Both the position numbers and the translations under genes were made by a program. Positions 17,279 through 26,098 of a DNA stretch of 47,939 nucleotides are shown one piece after another (the first letter of the stretch is position 1; the number at the start of each line of letters is the position of its first letter). The notes under the pieces are model-generated. The model made no database searches. It had not been told where the DNA came from and worked only from the letters and a program-made list of their open reading frames with translations. Origin of the DNA: Caballeronia sp. dw_19 (GTDB taxonomy: Bacteria; Pseudomonadota; Gammaproteobacteria; Burkholderiales; Burkholderiaceae); assembly GCF_018449515.1 (NCBI RefSeq), contig NZ_JAAVUQ010000050.1, positions 1 to 47,939 on the forward strand, read 5' to 3'.

Positions 17279-18345
17279 GCCTCGCCTACGAGATCTTGCC
17301 GCTTACCCTTGTGACCGGTTTCCTCGGCAGCGGTAAATCGACATTGCTCGCCGACGTTCTGCAGGGTGACGCCGCCCGCGATACCGCCGTTCTCGTCAAC
17401 GAATTCGGCGACGTCGGGCTGGATCATCTCTTGATCGGGGAGGTGGATGCACGCACCGTGCTGCTTGACAACGGTTGCGTCTGCTGTTCGATTCGCGGCG
17501 AGTTGAAAGACGCGCTCGCGACGCTTTTTTCACAGCGTGCACGCGGTAAGACGCCGGCGTTCTCGCGAGTCGTGCTGGAGACGACGGGACTTGCGACTCC
17601 CGCGCCGATCATCGCTACGTTGCTTGGCGATCCTGTGATCCGCAGTCACTACGCACTGAACGCGACCATCACGGTGGTGGACGCAGTGAACGCGCGCGAG
17701 CAGCATGCACGCTATCCTGAATGGCTCGCGCAGGTGACTGCTGCCGACCGCCTGCTGATCAGCAAGCCGGATCTCGTCGATCAAACCACCCTGACGGATC
17801 TGGCGGTCGTGCTCACGGCGCTCAACCCAACCGCGCAGATCCTGGTCCGCGGCAATGCCTCGCACGCGCAAGGCATTGACGGACATAGTGGACGCGCGCT
17901 GCTCGACGCGCTGTTTGCCTCGGCGAGTTCGACCGATCTGGTCATGCGGATGGGCAGGGTGCGCCGCCATGCGGCGGTCAATGGCGGTCCGCTTGCGCAT
18001 CGCGGCGAACAAGCGTCGTCGATTCACTCTTTCTGCATGCAAATTGATACGCCTCTCGACTGGCAGGTCTTCACACTATGGTTCACGCTGCTCCTCAACC
18101 GTCACGGTGGCAAGATTTTGCGCGTGAAAGGACTGCTCGACATTGCGGATTCGGATCGTCCGGCCGTGCTGCACGCGGTCCAGCATCTCGTTCATCCCGT
18201 GCTGCACCTGCAAGCGTGGCCTCAGGCAGACGAAGCTTCCCAACGCTGCTCGCGGCTTGTCTTCATTGCAGAGGGTCTTAGCCGCGATGCAATAGAAGCA
18301 TCCTACGCACGGTTTCGACATCATCTCGAAGATACCGGTCGTTAA
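17275..18345 (+). CDS. CobW/COG0523-family GTPase, putative metallochaperone
   Basis: A 356-residue G3E GTPase of the COG0523 group, which inserts zinc or other metals into client enzymes. Visible motifs are Walker A GFLGSGKST (15-23), the metal-binding GCVCC (Cys68, Cys70, Cys71), ETTGLA for switch II, and SKPD (163-166) in place of NKxD for guanine recognition. A C-terminal CobW_C domain spans about 240-350. It ends the plus-strand island and overlaps the small CxxC gene. The neighbouring metallohydrolases (imide hydrolase at 15959, hydantoinase at 4084) are the likely clients. No zinc-uptake regulator site was recognised in front, so it may be expressed with the pathway rather than by zinc starvation. 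Confidence 0.88.
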   Translation: MSLAYEILPLTLVTGFLGSGKSTLLADVLQGDAARDTAVLVNEFGDVGLDHLLIGEVDARTVLLDNGCVCCSIRGELKDALATLFSQRARGKTPAFSRVVLETTGLATPAPIIATLLGDPVIRSHYALNATITVVDAVNAREQHARYPEWLAQVTAADRLLISKPDLVDQTTLTDLAVVLTALNPTAQILVRGNASHAQGIDGHSGRALLDALFASASSTDLVMRMGRVRRHAAVNGGPLAHRGEQASSIHSFCMQIDTPLDWQVFTLWFTLLLNRHGGKILRVKGLLDIADSDRPAVLHAVQHLVHPVLHLQAWPQADEASQRCSRLVFIAEGLSRDAIEASYARFRHHLEDTGR

Positions 18346-18371
18346 GTGCGAGGCGAATGCCGAAATCGCCT

Positions 18372-19615
18372 TCATATCGTACTGGGGCCGACGCTGCTCA
18401 GGTGCAACAAGGCTAGCATGTCCTTTCGAGTCATCACGCTTTCGGCTTCCACTATCTCGATCAGCGGCCGGCCCGACTCGACCGCCTTCGCAACCAGCGC
18501 CGCCGTGCGTTCGTAGCCGATTGCATCCTTCAACGCCGGGGCAATCGCAGTCGACTCGAGCAGGTTGTGCTCGCTCGCTTCCGCGTCGGCAATGATAGGC
18601 CGCACACAATGCGTGTCGAACATCGATATCGCCCGCGTCGCTGCACCTATCGCCTTGAACAGCGACACCGCAATGAGAGGCATGTAGAGTTGTTGCTCTC
18701 CAGTTGTTCGTTGGCGGCTGCGAGCATGACGCTGATCCGCACTAGCCACGAAGTACGCGATCTGCGTGAGTCCCATCGCGTGGACCGAATTGACCTTTCC
18801 CGGCATCGTCGACGAGCCAGCCAGTTGCGGCGCGAGACGAAGCTCGCCGATTCCGCCGCGCGGGCCGGAACTAAGCAGCACGAGATCGTTTGCAACTTTG
18901 GCGAGTGCAAGCGTGGCCGTTTTTGCAGTCGACGAAAGCGCGGCGAATTTATCCATGTTTTGCACTGCGTCGAAGAGGTCGATTGCGGGCGTAAGCGGCT
19001 CGCCGACCAGTTCTGATAGCGCAGTCGTCACCGCATGCCGGTAGCCGTCGTAAGTCCCGAGACCGGTGCCAACCGCAGTGGCGCCGAGCGCAATCGTGCT
19101 CAGGACCGGAACGTGTGCGTCGAGTAACGCCGTCATCCGTTGCGCCAGCGACGCATAGCCGCCGAACGCCTGACCAAGTTTCATCGGCAAAGCATCTTGC
19201 AAACAGGTTCGGCCGATTCGCAGGATGCCTTCGAAGCTGGCTTGCTTGTCGCGCAGTGAAGCTGCCAGTTGGTCGATGACGGTTCGCAACTGGCCTGCTT
19301 CCTCGCGCAAGGCCAGTTTGGCTGTGGTGAGCAGCACGTCGCTGGTGGACTGGGCGTAATTGACGTGATCGAGCGGGTGAAGGAACTCGTAATCGCCGGG
19401 GCGATACCCCATCAACTGAAGAGCGCGATTGGTAAGCACTTCGTTGATGTTCATGTTGATCGACGTGCCACACGAGTCCTCCAACGGATCGACGATCAGC
19501 GCGGCACCATGCTCTGCCCCTCCGCGAGTTCCATACGCGCCTGGACGATTGCGTCGCATTGCGTACAGGTTATCTTGCCGTTCCTTGCATTGGCCCGCGC
19601 GATTATCATCTTCGT
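18372..19615 (-). pseudogene. Aspartase/fumarase-superfamily lyase, truncated and frameshifted
   Basis: The body reads as an aspartate ammonia-lyase-like enzyme: GTSINMNINEVLTNRAL, HPLDHVNYAQSTSDV, GRTCLQDALPMKLGQ and the signature GSSTMPGKVN. Several defects are visible. The N-terminus lacks the usual first 60-70 residues, stopping near 19615 against a LysR relic. Near 19513-19520 the frame shifts between ANARNGK...CDAIVQARMELAEGQ and GAALIVDPL. Between about 18690 and 18730 two compensating indels put MLAAANEQLESNN in another frame. The usual QGGAGTS is EDSCGTS. It would have made fumarate from an amino-dicarboxylate, a sensible product for the adjacent imide pathway, but it is not functional as it stands. 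It converges on the CobW gene. Confidence 0.75.
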
Positions 19616-19952
19616 GCGTGCAAGCCATTTTACGAGTTTGACGCGCAGCGAAAGCTCGAGGTCGATCATGCCGATACCATGACGCTACTCGTGGCGCAGG
19701 GTTTTGGATGGGCCATTACGACGCCAACGCCTGATGCAGACAGGAACCCGGTTTGCCGACGCGATAACCCTCGTTCCCATCGATAAAGGTAATTCTCTGC
19801 GTTCGATTTTCCTCGTCGCGCGACGGGGCGAATTCCTCACGCTCTCAAAAGCGATCGCCGATGCCGTCAGGGCGGCGCTTGATGGACTGCTGGACACGTA
19901 CGCTTGGCTGAGACTCTATGTGCCTTTGGGTAAAGGTGCTTCCGACGAGTAG
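19616..19952 (+). pseudogene. LysR-type regulator, C-terminal fragment
   Basis: Only the end of the effector-binding domain remains: FYEFDAQRKLEVDHADTMTL, VAQGFGWAITTP, then after a frame break near 19735 TGTRFADAITLVPIDKGNSL, RSIFLVARRGEFLTL and a tail ending at 19952. HTH and the first effector subdomain are absent. Its 5' edge meets the truncated lyase on the other strand, so a deletion or rearrangement joined the two fragments head to head at about 19615. Confidence 0.65.
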
Positions 19953-20637
19953 TGGCCGCTAGCTATTGGCCCTGCGCGGGGTTGTCCAGACATTGCGTAA
20001 TCGTTCGGCGTCGAGCACGCGAATATTGTGCATGTAAAGCTTGAACGGGGGGCGCAGCGAATACTATGCTGCTCGACGTTCCATACCGTCGCTATTTCCC
20101 CGCCTTCTCGCGCAGACCGGCTTTCTTTCTGATCGGGCTGACAACCGTCCTCCAACGAAGGCAAGTTACTCGACACCATAAAACGCTGACCGGTTACCCG
20201 ACGATGGAACGAGCCTCCCAGAACGCCCTCGAAGAAAATGGTGGACGAGACATTGCCTACTAACGCTTTGATGCCGAATTGGGCGAGCAGTGAATGCATG
20301 CCTGTTTAAGCTGCTTGGTCCAGAAATCGCATAGGATAACTATGCGATTCGAAGACATCCGTTCCAACTAAGATGCTCTTATGGGTTGCGAGATCGCCAA
20401 GCGCTTGTCCTGTTTGACTTTTAATCGAAGACCCGCCAAGGTATCAGTCTGCTCCTACAGTTGAAGATATTTCCAAGAGTCTTGGCTATGGCGGGTCGAC
20501 CTCAGCCGACGGTACTGCTGCGAATAACTGGTCGGGGACCGTATAAGCGAGGAGCGTGATCGAAAGACCGTACGTTTGTCCATGGACGTCTCCCAGTCGT
20601 CATTCAAGCTGCATAACCTGCGGGACGTTGATCTCTG
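19953..20637. other. 685-bp gene-poor stretch with a strong inverted repeat
   Basis: No frame shows a recognisable family. A 127-codon minus-strand frame at 19916-20299 starts plausibly but changes to atypical composition and matches nothing I know. The only clear structure is the hairpin at 20325-20349. The AT content is somewhat higher than in the flanking operons. It separates two catabolic islands. Confidence 0.4.
20325..20349. repeat. Perfect 10-bp inverted repeat AATCGCATAG/CTATGCGATT
   Basis: The arms are separated by GATAA. There is no T-run after it. It could be an operator left from a lost regulator gene or a recombination relic, as no gene starts within 200 bases. Confidence 0.6.
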
Positions 20638-21330
20638 TCAGCGTGTGTTTACATGCGTTGTTTCGAACAATCCACGTACTGCATCCAAATAAGCGTGCAG
20701 CGATGGCCCGATGTGGCTTTTGCACAATGTCACGAGACTCTCACGGCTGCCGCTCTCTATAGCGCGAATCATGGCCCAGTGCTCGTCGCGCGCATTCCGC
20801 AAATGCGGCTCGCTCGCCGAAGTATAGAAGCGTGCGCCATGCACTTTGTGGGCTGAGTTGCGGATCATCTCTGCCAGATAAGGGTTGCCGCAAGCGGAGA
20901 ACAGACATTCGTGAAATGCCATGTTCGCGTGAAACGCCGCGCGATGATCCTTAGCTTCCACGGCCTCAGTGTGTTCAGTCTGAATCCGCGTTAGTTCCTC
21001 TACGAATTCTGGCGAACCGGGCAGGAGAATTTGCTGTGCGGCAAGCATTTCCAGTGCTTCGCGCACGGAATAAATCTGGGTGATTTCCTGCGGGCTCAAC
21101 AGGCGCACAGTCGCGCCTTTATTCGCGATGTGTTCGACCAGCCCCATGCGCTCCAGCTCGAAGATCGCTTCCCGAATCACGTGCTTCTTGCAATCGAAGT
21201 GAGCACTCAGCTTCTCCTCCAGCAAGCGCTGGCGCGGCATCAGCCAGCCAAGCACGATCTGCTCCTCGAGCGCTTTCACGATCTCCTGAACTTGATTCGT
21301 CGATGGCTTTCGCGTCATCGTGTCTGTCAT
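20638..21330 (-). CDS. GntR-family (FCD) transcriptional regulator of sugar island
   Basis: A 230-residue FadR-subfamily regulator. The winged helix (about 12-75) includes QEIVKALEEQIVLGWLMPRQRL and HVIREAIFELERMGLVE. The FCD domain (about 80-215) includes YSVREALEMLAAQQI, the His in AFHECLFSACGNPYL and in DEHWAMIRAIESG, and LCKSHIG. Start at ATG 21330, with MTRK four codons later as alternative. It is transcribed away from the SDR gene at 21638, so the 307-bp gap between them holds both promoters and the inverted repeat at 21442-21495. It most likely controls the sugar operon 21638-30035. Confidence 0.9.
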   Translation of the reverse strand: MTDTMTRKPSTNQVQEIVKALEEQIVLGWLMPRQRLLEEKLSAHFDCKKHVIREAIFELERMGLVEHIANKGATVRLLSPQEITQIYSVREALEMLAAQQILLPGSPEFVEELTRIQTEHTEAVEAKDHRAAFHANMAFHECLFSACGNPYLAEMIRNSAHKVHGARFYTSASEPHLRNARDEHWAMIRAIESGSRESLVTLCKSHIGPSLHAYLDAVRGLFETTHVNTR

Positions 21331-21441
21331 TTTAAAACCGCGTTCTCGTTAAGAATTTTGAAAGAAACTGTCTGATAACAAGCTGGCAACAGGCCAGGCG
21401 CGACGTCCATGATTCTAAGCGCCCGCGTCGCCGCATCACGC

Positions 21442-21495
21442 GATTGTCATCAATTCGACTATCTGGATCATACATCAACAAGATCATTGACAATC
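21442..21495. promoter_or_regulatory. Inverted repeat GATTGTCA...TGACAATC between divergent genes
   Basis: GATTGTCA (21442-21449) and its exact complement TGACAATC (21488-21495) are about 46 bases centre to centre in the AT-rich part of the divergent gap. Each half contains TTGTC/GACAA, like GntR/FCD half-sites. Probable operator pair for the regulator at 20638-21330. Confidence 0.4.
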
Positions 21496-21637
21496 TAGTT
21501 AAAGAAAACGAGACTTGTCGCGACGGACCAGTTTGCTCAGGAATTTCGCGACGCACGCCGCGTAGTCCAGGTTCGCTAGATGCGCCGGGGAACACGCCGG
21601 CGAGAGATTTTTAGCTCATAACAAAGGAGACACGCGC

Positions 21638-22396
21638 GTGAAACAGCGGCTGAGCGGCAAGCGCATCATCATCACGGGTGCGATCGACAACATTGGGAAA
21701 GCGGCGGTCGTTGCGTTTCTCGAAGAGGGCGCGAAGGTAGTCATTGGCGATATCGATGCGGTTCGCGGTGCCGAAGTAGCAGCGGAGTTCGGCGCGCACG
21801 TGAAATTCATCGCCGTGGACGTCACGCAAGAGCAGAGTGTCGCGGCCTTCATTGATGCTGGCGCATCGTGGCTCGGTGGCCTGGACGTGCTGGCGCAAAA
21901 CGCCGGCGTGATGACCTCGGGAGACATCACGAATCTCGACGCAGCAGCATTCGACCGGGTCTTCGCCGTGAACGTCCGAGGGCTGTTCTTCGGCGCGAAG
22001 TATGCGGTCCCGCATTTGCGCCGGGCTGGAGGCGGCTCGATCATCAATACGGCGTCGCTTGCGGGTAAACGCGGCCAACCAGGGCTTACTGTGTATTCGG
22101 CGTCCAAGGGCGCGGTGATCGCATTCGGCACTACGCTTGCGCTCGAACTGGCGCCATCGAAGATTCGCGTGAACACGATTTGTCCGGGCTGGGTCGATAC
22201 AGCGTTCAACGATCCGATCGTCGGATTCATGGGCGGGCGTGCCACGCAGGACGACAAGGTCGCGACCTTCGTGCCGCTTGGCCGGCAGGGAAAGCCCACT
22301 GAGATTGCGCCGCTCTTCGTGTTCCTGGCGTCGGACGAGTCTTCTTACGTTAACGCGCAAGCCTTGCTCGCCGATGGAGGCGCATTCAACTCATAA
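21638..22396 (+). CDS. Short-chain dehydrogenase, probable sugar dehydrogenase
   Basis: A 252-residue classical SDR. The glycine loop reads TGAIDNIGKA, with Asn where the second Gly is usual, and the NAG motif is QNAGV. The catalytic Ser is in NTASLAG and Tyr/Lys in YSASK. VIGDID places an Asp after strand 2, which favours NAD over NADP. Behind AAAGGAG, with start ATG at 21638. As first gene of an operon that also encodes a lactonase-like amidohydrolase and a sugar-acid dehydratase, it would oxidise the transported sugar to its lactone. The sugar itself is not deducible. Confidence 0.85.
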   Translation: MKQRLSGKRIIITGAIDNIGKAAVVAFLEEGAKVVIGDIDAVRGAEVAAEFGAHVKFIAVDVTQEQSVAAFIDAGASWLGGLDVLAQNAGVMTSGDITNLDAAAFDRVFAVNVRGLFFGAKYAVPHLRRAGGGSIINTASLAGKRGQPGLTVYSASKGAVIAFGTTLALELAPSKIRVNTICPGWVDTAFNDPIVGFMGGRATQDDKVATFVPLGRQGKPTEIAPLFVFLASDESSYVNAQALLADGGAFNS

Positions 22397-22502
22397 GAAC
22401 ACGAAGCGCACGTTTCACCGAATTCTCAATACCGCAGTATTTTCGGCTTCAATCGACAACAACATATGTTTCCCTCGTTCAGAGGGATGACAGGAGATAG
22501 TC

Positions 22503-23459
22503 ATGTCCCGTAAGTGGTCCATCGCCGCGCTGAGCGCTGCACTGTTGGTCTCCGCTGTATCGACGACGGCGCATGCCGCCGATAAAAAGCACCTCTATTT
22601 TGTCGCCAACGGCGCAGTCGATTTCTGGAAGCTGGCCGAAGCCGGAATGCGCAAGGCCCAGTCTGAATTGCCTAATTACACGCTGGAAATGAAGTATCCG
22701 GAACAATCGTCCGCAGCAGTTCAGAACCGCTTGCTGGATGACCTCGTTGCGAACGGCGCGGCTGGCATCATCATCAGTTCAGTGGACCCGAAGACCCAGA
22801 CGGAAGAACTGAACAAGGTCGCGGGGCAAACCCTGCTGGCGACAACCGATGGCGACGCGCCCGACACCAAACGCGCCTTCTATCTGGGCTCGAGCAATTT
22901 CGATGCAGGCAAGCAGGCTGCGCAAATCCTGGCAAAAGCCATGCCGAATGGCGGCAAGTGCGTGGCGTTCGCCGGTTTGCCGGGCGCCGACCTCGCCGTG
23001 CAGCGTATGAAGGGCATGAAGGAAGGCCTGAAGAACACCAAGATCACGATAGACAGCGTGCGCTCTGACGAAATGGACCAGGCGCGCGCGCAGAGCAACG
23101 CCGCAGACATCCTGACGGCACGCAAGGATGTGAACTGCATGATCGGCATTTTCGCCTACAACACGCCGCAAATCACGCTGGCGCTGCAGCAGTCGGGACG
23201 CGCGGGGCAGGTGGCAGTCGTTGGCTTCGATAACGATCAGGGCACGCTGAATGGCATCAAGCAGGGCGTCGTAGCCGGAACCGTCGTGCAGCAGCCTTAC
23301 CAGTGGGGCTACCTTGGGATGAAATACATGGCGCGGTACGTTGAAGGCGACAGGTCGTTCATTCCCAAGGACCACATGATCATCGTGCCGACGCAAATCA
23401 TCGACAAATCCAACGTGGACGGTTTCATCGAACAGGTGAAGACGTGGATGAAGAAGTGA
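22503..23459 (+). CDS. Sugar ABC transporter substrate-binding protein (RbsB type)
   Basis: A 318-residue periplasmic binding protein of the ribose/xylose group (PBP type 1 fold). The signal peptide is residues 1-25, cleaved after AHA. Then come YFVANGAVDFWKLAEAGM, an unusual opening with two aromatic residues, QNRLLDDLVANGAAGIIISSVDP, and the hinge/ligand segment VGFDNDQGTLNGIKQG. It starts at 22503 behind AGGAGA. It delivers the sugar to the RbsC/RbsA-type complex encoded next. The stop overlaps the ATPase gene by 16 bases. Confidence 0.92.
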   Translation: MSRKWSIAALSAALLVSAVSTTAHAADKKHLYFVANGAVDFWKLAEAGMRKAQSELPNYTLEMKYPEQSSAAVQNRLLDDLVANGAAGIIISSVDPKTQTEELNKVAGQTLLATTDGDAPDTKRAFYLGSSNFDAGKQAAQILAKAMPNGGKCVAFAGLPGADLAVQRMKGMKEGLKNTKITIDSVRSDEMDQARAQSNAADILTARKDVNCMIGIFAYNTPQITLALQQSGRAGQVAVVGFDNDQGTLNGIKQGVVAGTVVQQPYQWGYLGMKYMARYVEGDRSFIPKDHMIIVPTQIIDKSNVDGFIEQVKTWMKK

Positions 23460-25024
23460 ATGACGAGGTGACAAGCGAGCCGCTGTTATCGCTGACTTCG
23501 ATCAGCAAGACCTACGGTGCTGTGCAGGCGTTGAAGGGCGTGAGCTTTCATATCGACGCTGGCGAAGTGGTGGGTCTGATTGGGGAGAACGGCGCGGGCA
23601 AGTCGACCTTGATGAAAGTGCTCGGCGGCGTGATCGCGCCGACGAGCGGCACGATTGCAATCGAAGGGCGTGAGCATACCGCGCTGAGCGTGCAGCAGTC
23701 GCTCGGCGCGGGCATTGCGTTCGTGCACCAGGAACTCAACCTGTTCGAGAACCTGGACGTGGCGGCCAATGTTTTTATCGGGCGTGAACCGCGTCGTGGC
23801 GGCTTCTTGCGCCTGGTCGACAACAAGACCTTGCACGCGCGCGTGACACCGCTGCTCAAACGGCTTGGCTGTGATTTCAAGGCAACTACACCGGTTGCGG
23901 ATCTGTCGATTGCGCAATGTCAGATGCTCGAGATCGTGAAGGCGCTGTCACTCGACGCCAGGCTCATCATCATGGACGAACCAACGTCGAGTCTCACGAC
24001 GTCGGAAACGTCCCGCTTGCTCGATATCGTCGGGGATCTGAAGAAGAGCGGCGTGGCGATCATCTTTATTACACACAGGCTCTCGGAGATCGAGCGGTGC
24101 GCGGATCGCGTGGTGGCGCTGCGTGATGGCGCGCTCGTGGGCAGCCTCGCGCGCGCGGATATCCGGCACGACGCGATGATCCGGCTGATGATCGGGCGCA
24201 GTCTCAACACGTTGTACACCCCGCCCGCCACCTTGCCGCTTGCGCCCGTGCTGGAACTCGACGCGTTTGCGACGCCCGCCTATCCGGCCGAGCGCGTGAG
24301 CCTTGCGTTGCGCGGCGGCGAGATTCTCGGCCTCGCGGGTTTGATCGGGTCAGGACGCACGGAACTTGCCCGTGCGATTTTCGGCATCGACCGCCCGGCT
24401 GCCGGTGCAATGCGGCTTGACGGCAAGCCGGTGCTGATCCGCTCGCCGCGCGATGCCATCAGGCTGGGTATCTACCTGATTCCCGAAGACCGCAAGCATG
24501 CCGGGCTGATCCTCGACAGCAGCATCGCGGAAAACATCGTGCTGGCAAGCTTACCCTCCGTGTCGCGGGCCAATCTTGTCGATACAGGAAGAGTGGACCG
24601 GGTGGCGCGTGAGCAGCAACAGTCGCTGCACATCAAGACGCCTTCAGTAGACGTACGCGCGGGCGCGCTTTCCGGCGGCAATCAGCAAAAGGTGGTGCTT
24701 GGCAAGTGGCTGTGCATGCAGCCCAAGGTCATCATCTTCGATGAACCGACCCGCGGTGTCGATGCCGGTTCAAAAAGCGAGATCTACACGCTGATGCGCA
24801 AACTTGCCGACCGCGGCGTCGCGATCCTGATGATATCGAGTGACATGGAAGAAGTGATCGGTGTAAGCGACCGCGTGGCGGTCATGCACGAGGGGGCGAT
24901 CGCCGGGACGCTCGAGCGCGACGCGCTCAGCGAAAACAACATCATGCATCTTGCTGTCGGCGAAGTTGCCGGCGAAGCGGCTCAGGCCGCCGAGGCCTCC
25001 TCCACGTTACAAGCATCCCATTGA
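23444..25024 (+). CDS. Sugar ABC transporter ATP-binding protein (RbsA type)
   Basis: A 526-residue double ATPase of the CUT2 sugar importer family. NBD1 has Walker A GENGAGKST (47-55), and Walker B LIIMDEPTSSL with a weak signature (DLSIAQCQ), as usual for this family. NBD2 carries GLIGSGRTE in place of a full Walker A, LSGGNQQK and VIIFDEPTRGVD. This asymmetry is normal in RbsA-type proteins. The start at 23444 overlaps rbsB-like coding sequence by 16 bases; a slightly later start is possible. Works with the permease encoded 13 bases downstream. Confidence 0.92.
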   Translation: MDEEVNDEVTSEPLLSLTSISKTYGAVQALKGVSFHIDAGEVVGLIGENGAGKSTLMKVLGGVIAPTSGTIAIEGREHTALSVQQSLGAGIAFVHQELNLFENLDVAANVFIGREPRRGGFLRLVDNKTLHARVTPLLKRLGCDFKATTPVADLSIAQCQMLEIVKALSLDARLIIMDEPTSSLTTSETSRLLDIVGDLKKSGVAIIFITHRLSEIERCADRVVALRDGALVGSLARADIRHDAMIRLMIGRSLNTLYTPPATLPLAPVLELDAFATPAYPAERVSLALRGGEILGLAGLIGSGRTELARAIFGIDRPAAGAMRLDGKPVLIRSPRDAIRLGIYLIPEDRKHAGLILDSSIAENIVLASLPSVSRANLVDTGRVDRVAREQQQSLHIKTPSVDVRAGALSGGNQQKVVLGKWLCMQPKVIIFDEPTRGVDAGSKSEIYTLMRKLADRGVAILMISSDMEEVIGVSDRVAVMHEGAIAGTLERDALSENNIMHLAVGEVAGEAAQAAEASSTLQASH

Positions 25025-25037
25025 ACAGGCAGACATC

Positions 25038-26030
25038 ATGCTGAAAAAAGATCTGGGCCTGCTGGTGCTCATTCTGGTGGTCGGTACTATCGTGGCGATC
25101 ATCAACCCGCGCTTCATTTCCCCCGCGAACCTCTCGAACACAGCTAACCTCATCGGACTATTCGGACTGTTCGCAATTGGTGAGGGCTTTGTCATCATCA
25201 CCGGCGGTATCGACTTGTCCATCGGTTCAGTGTTCGCGCTGCTCGGTGTCATCTTCATGACGCTTCTCTCCACCGATGGCGTGAACTGGCTTGTCGCTTC
25301 TGCCTTGATGGTGATCGCGGGTCTCGTGATCGGGCTGATTCACGGATTCCTCGTGACGAAGCTGCGCATGCAGCCGTTCGTCGTGACGCTGTGTGGCTTG
25401 TTGATCTACCGCGGCGCAGCGCGCTACTACACCGACGACGGCACCGCAGGGTTCGATTTCGGCCAGTCGTTCCCCACGCTTGAGTGGATCACGACGGGAC
25501 ATATCTGGGGTGTGCCTAACAGCTTCATCGCGTTCGTTGTGATTGCCGCGATTATGGCAGTTGTACTGCACAAGTCAGTCTTTGGCCGATACCTTTTCGC
25601 AGTCGGAAAAAACGAAGAAGCCGCGCGTTATTCGGGCATCAACACGCGCGCGGTGATCATTGCGTCGTACGTGATTTGTTCGGGGCTGGCGGGCATCTCG
25701 TCGGTCTACTTCGCGATGTACACGCGCTCCGTCGCGCCGGCGTCGCATGGCACGTTCTACGAGCTCTACGCCATCGCGGCGGCAGTGCTGGGCGGATGCT
25801 CGCTGCGCGGCGGCGAAGGGTCGATACTCGGCATTGCACTGGGCGCGGTGCTGCTGCAGATCCTGCAAAACCTTGTCAATCTGTTAGGGATTCCGTCGTC
25901 GTTGAACTTTGCCGTCATGGGCGGCGTCATCGTCCTCGGCGTGCTGACCGATAGCCAGTTGCAAGCGTGGCGGCAGCGCCGTGCGGCTTTGCGGCCGTCT
26001 CCGGAACAGCAAGCGGCTGTCAAGGCGTGA
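25038..26030 (+). CDS. Sugar ABC transporter permease (RbsC type)
   Basis: A 330-residue inner-membrane permease with about ten helices, start at ATG 25038 (MLKKDLGLL); a longer frame runs back into the ATPase gene but lacks family sequence. The conserved GGIDLSIGSVFAL, LRMQPFVVTLCGLLIYRG and AIAAAVLGGCSLRGGEGSI stretches identify the BPD_transp_2 (RbsC/XylH) group. The channel subunit of the sugar importer. Confidence 0.92.
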   Translation: MLKKDLGLLVLILVVGTIVAIINPRFISPANLSNTANLIGLFGLFAIGEGFVIITGGIDLSIGSVFALLGVIFMTLLSTDGVNWLVASALMVIAGLVIGLIHGFLVTKLRMQPFVVTLCGLLIYRGAARYYTDDGTAGFDFGQSFPTLEWITTGHIWGVPNSFIAFVVIAAIMAVVLHKSVFGRYLFAVGKNEEAARYSGINTRAVIIASYVICSGLAGISSVYFAMYTRSVAPASHGTFYELYAIAAAVLGGCSLRGGEGSILGIALGAVLLQILQNLVNLLGIPSSLNFAVMGGVIVLGVLTDSQLQAWRQRRAALRPSPEQQAAVKA

Positions 26031-26098
26031 TCCGCATGGATGCATCTTCACCGGCACCGGTTCTTCCGAACAGAAACGACCACGGGCGGAAAAATAGC

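Noticed and set aside
19916..20299. Minus-strand frame of 127 codons after the LysR relic
   Set aside because: Starts plausibly but has no family match by eye and changes character halfway; kept as gene-poor.
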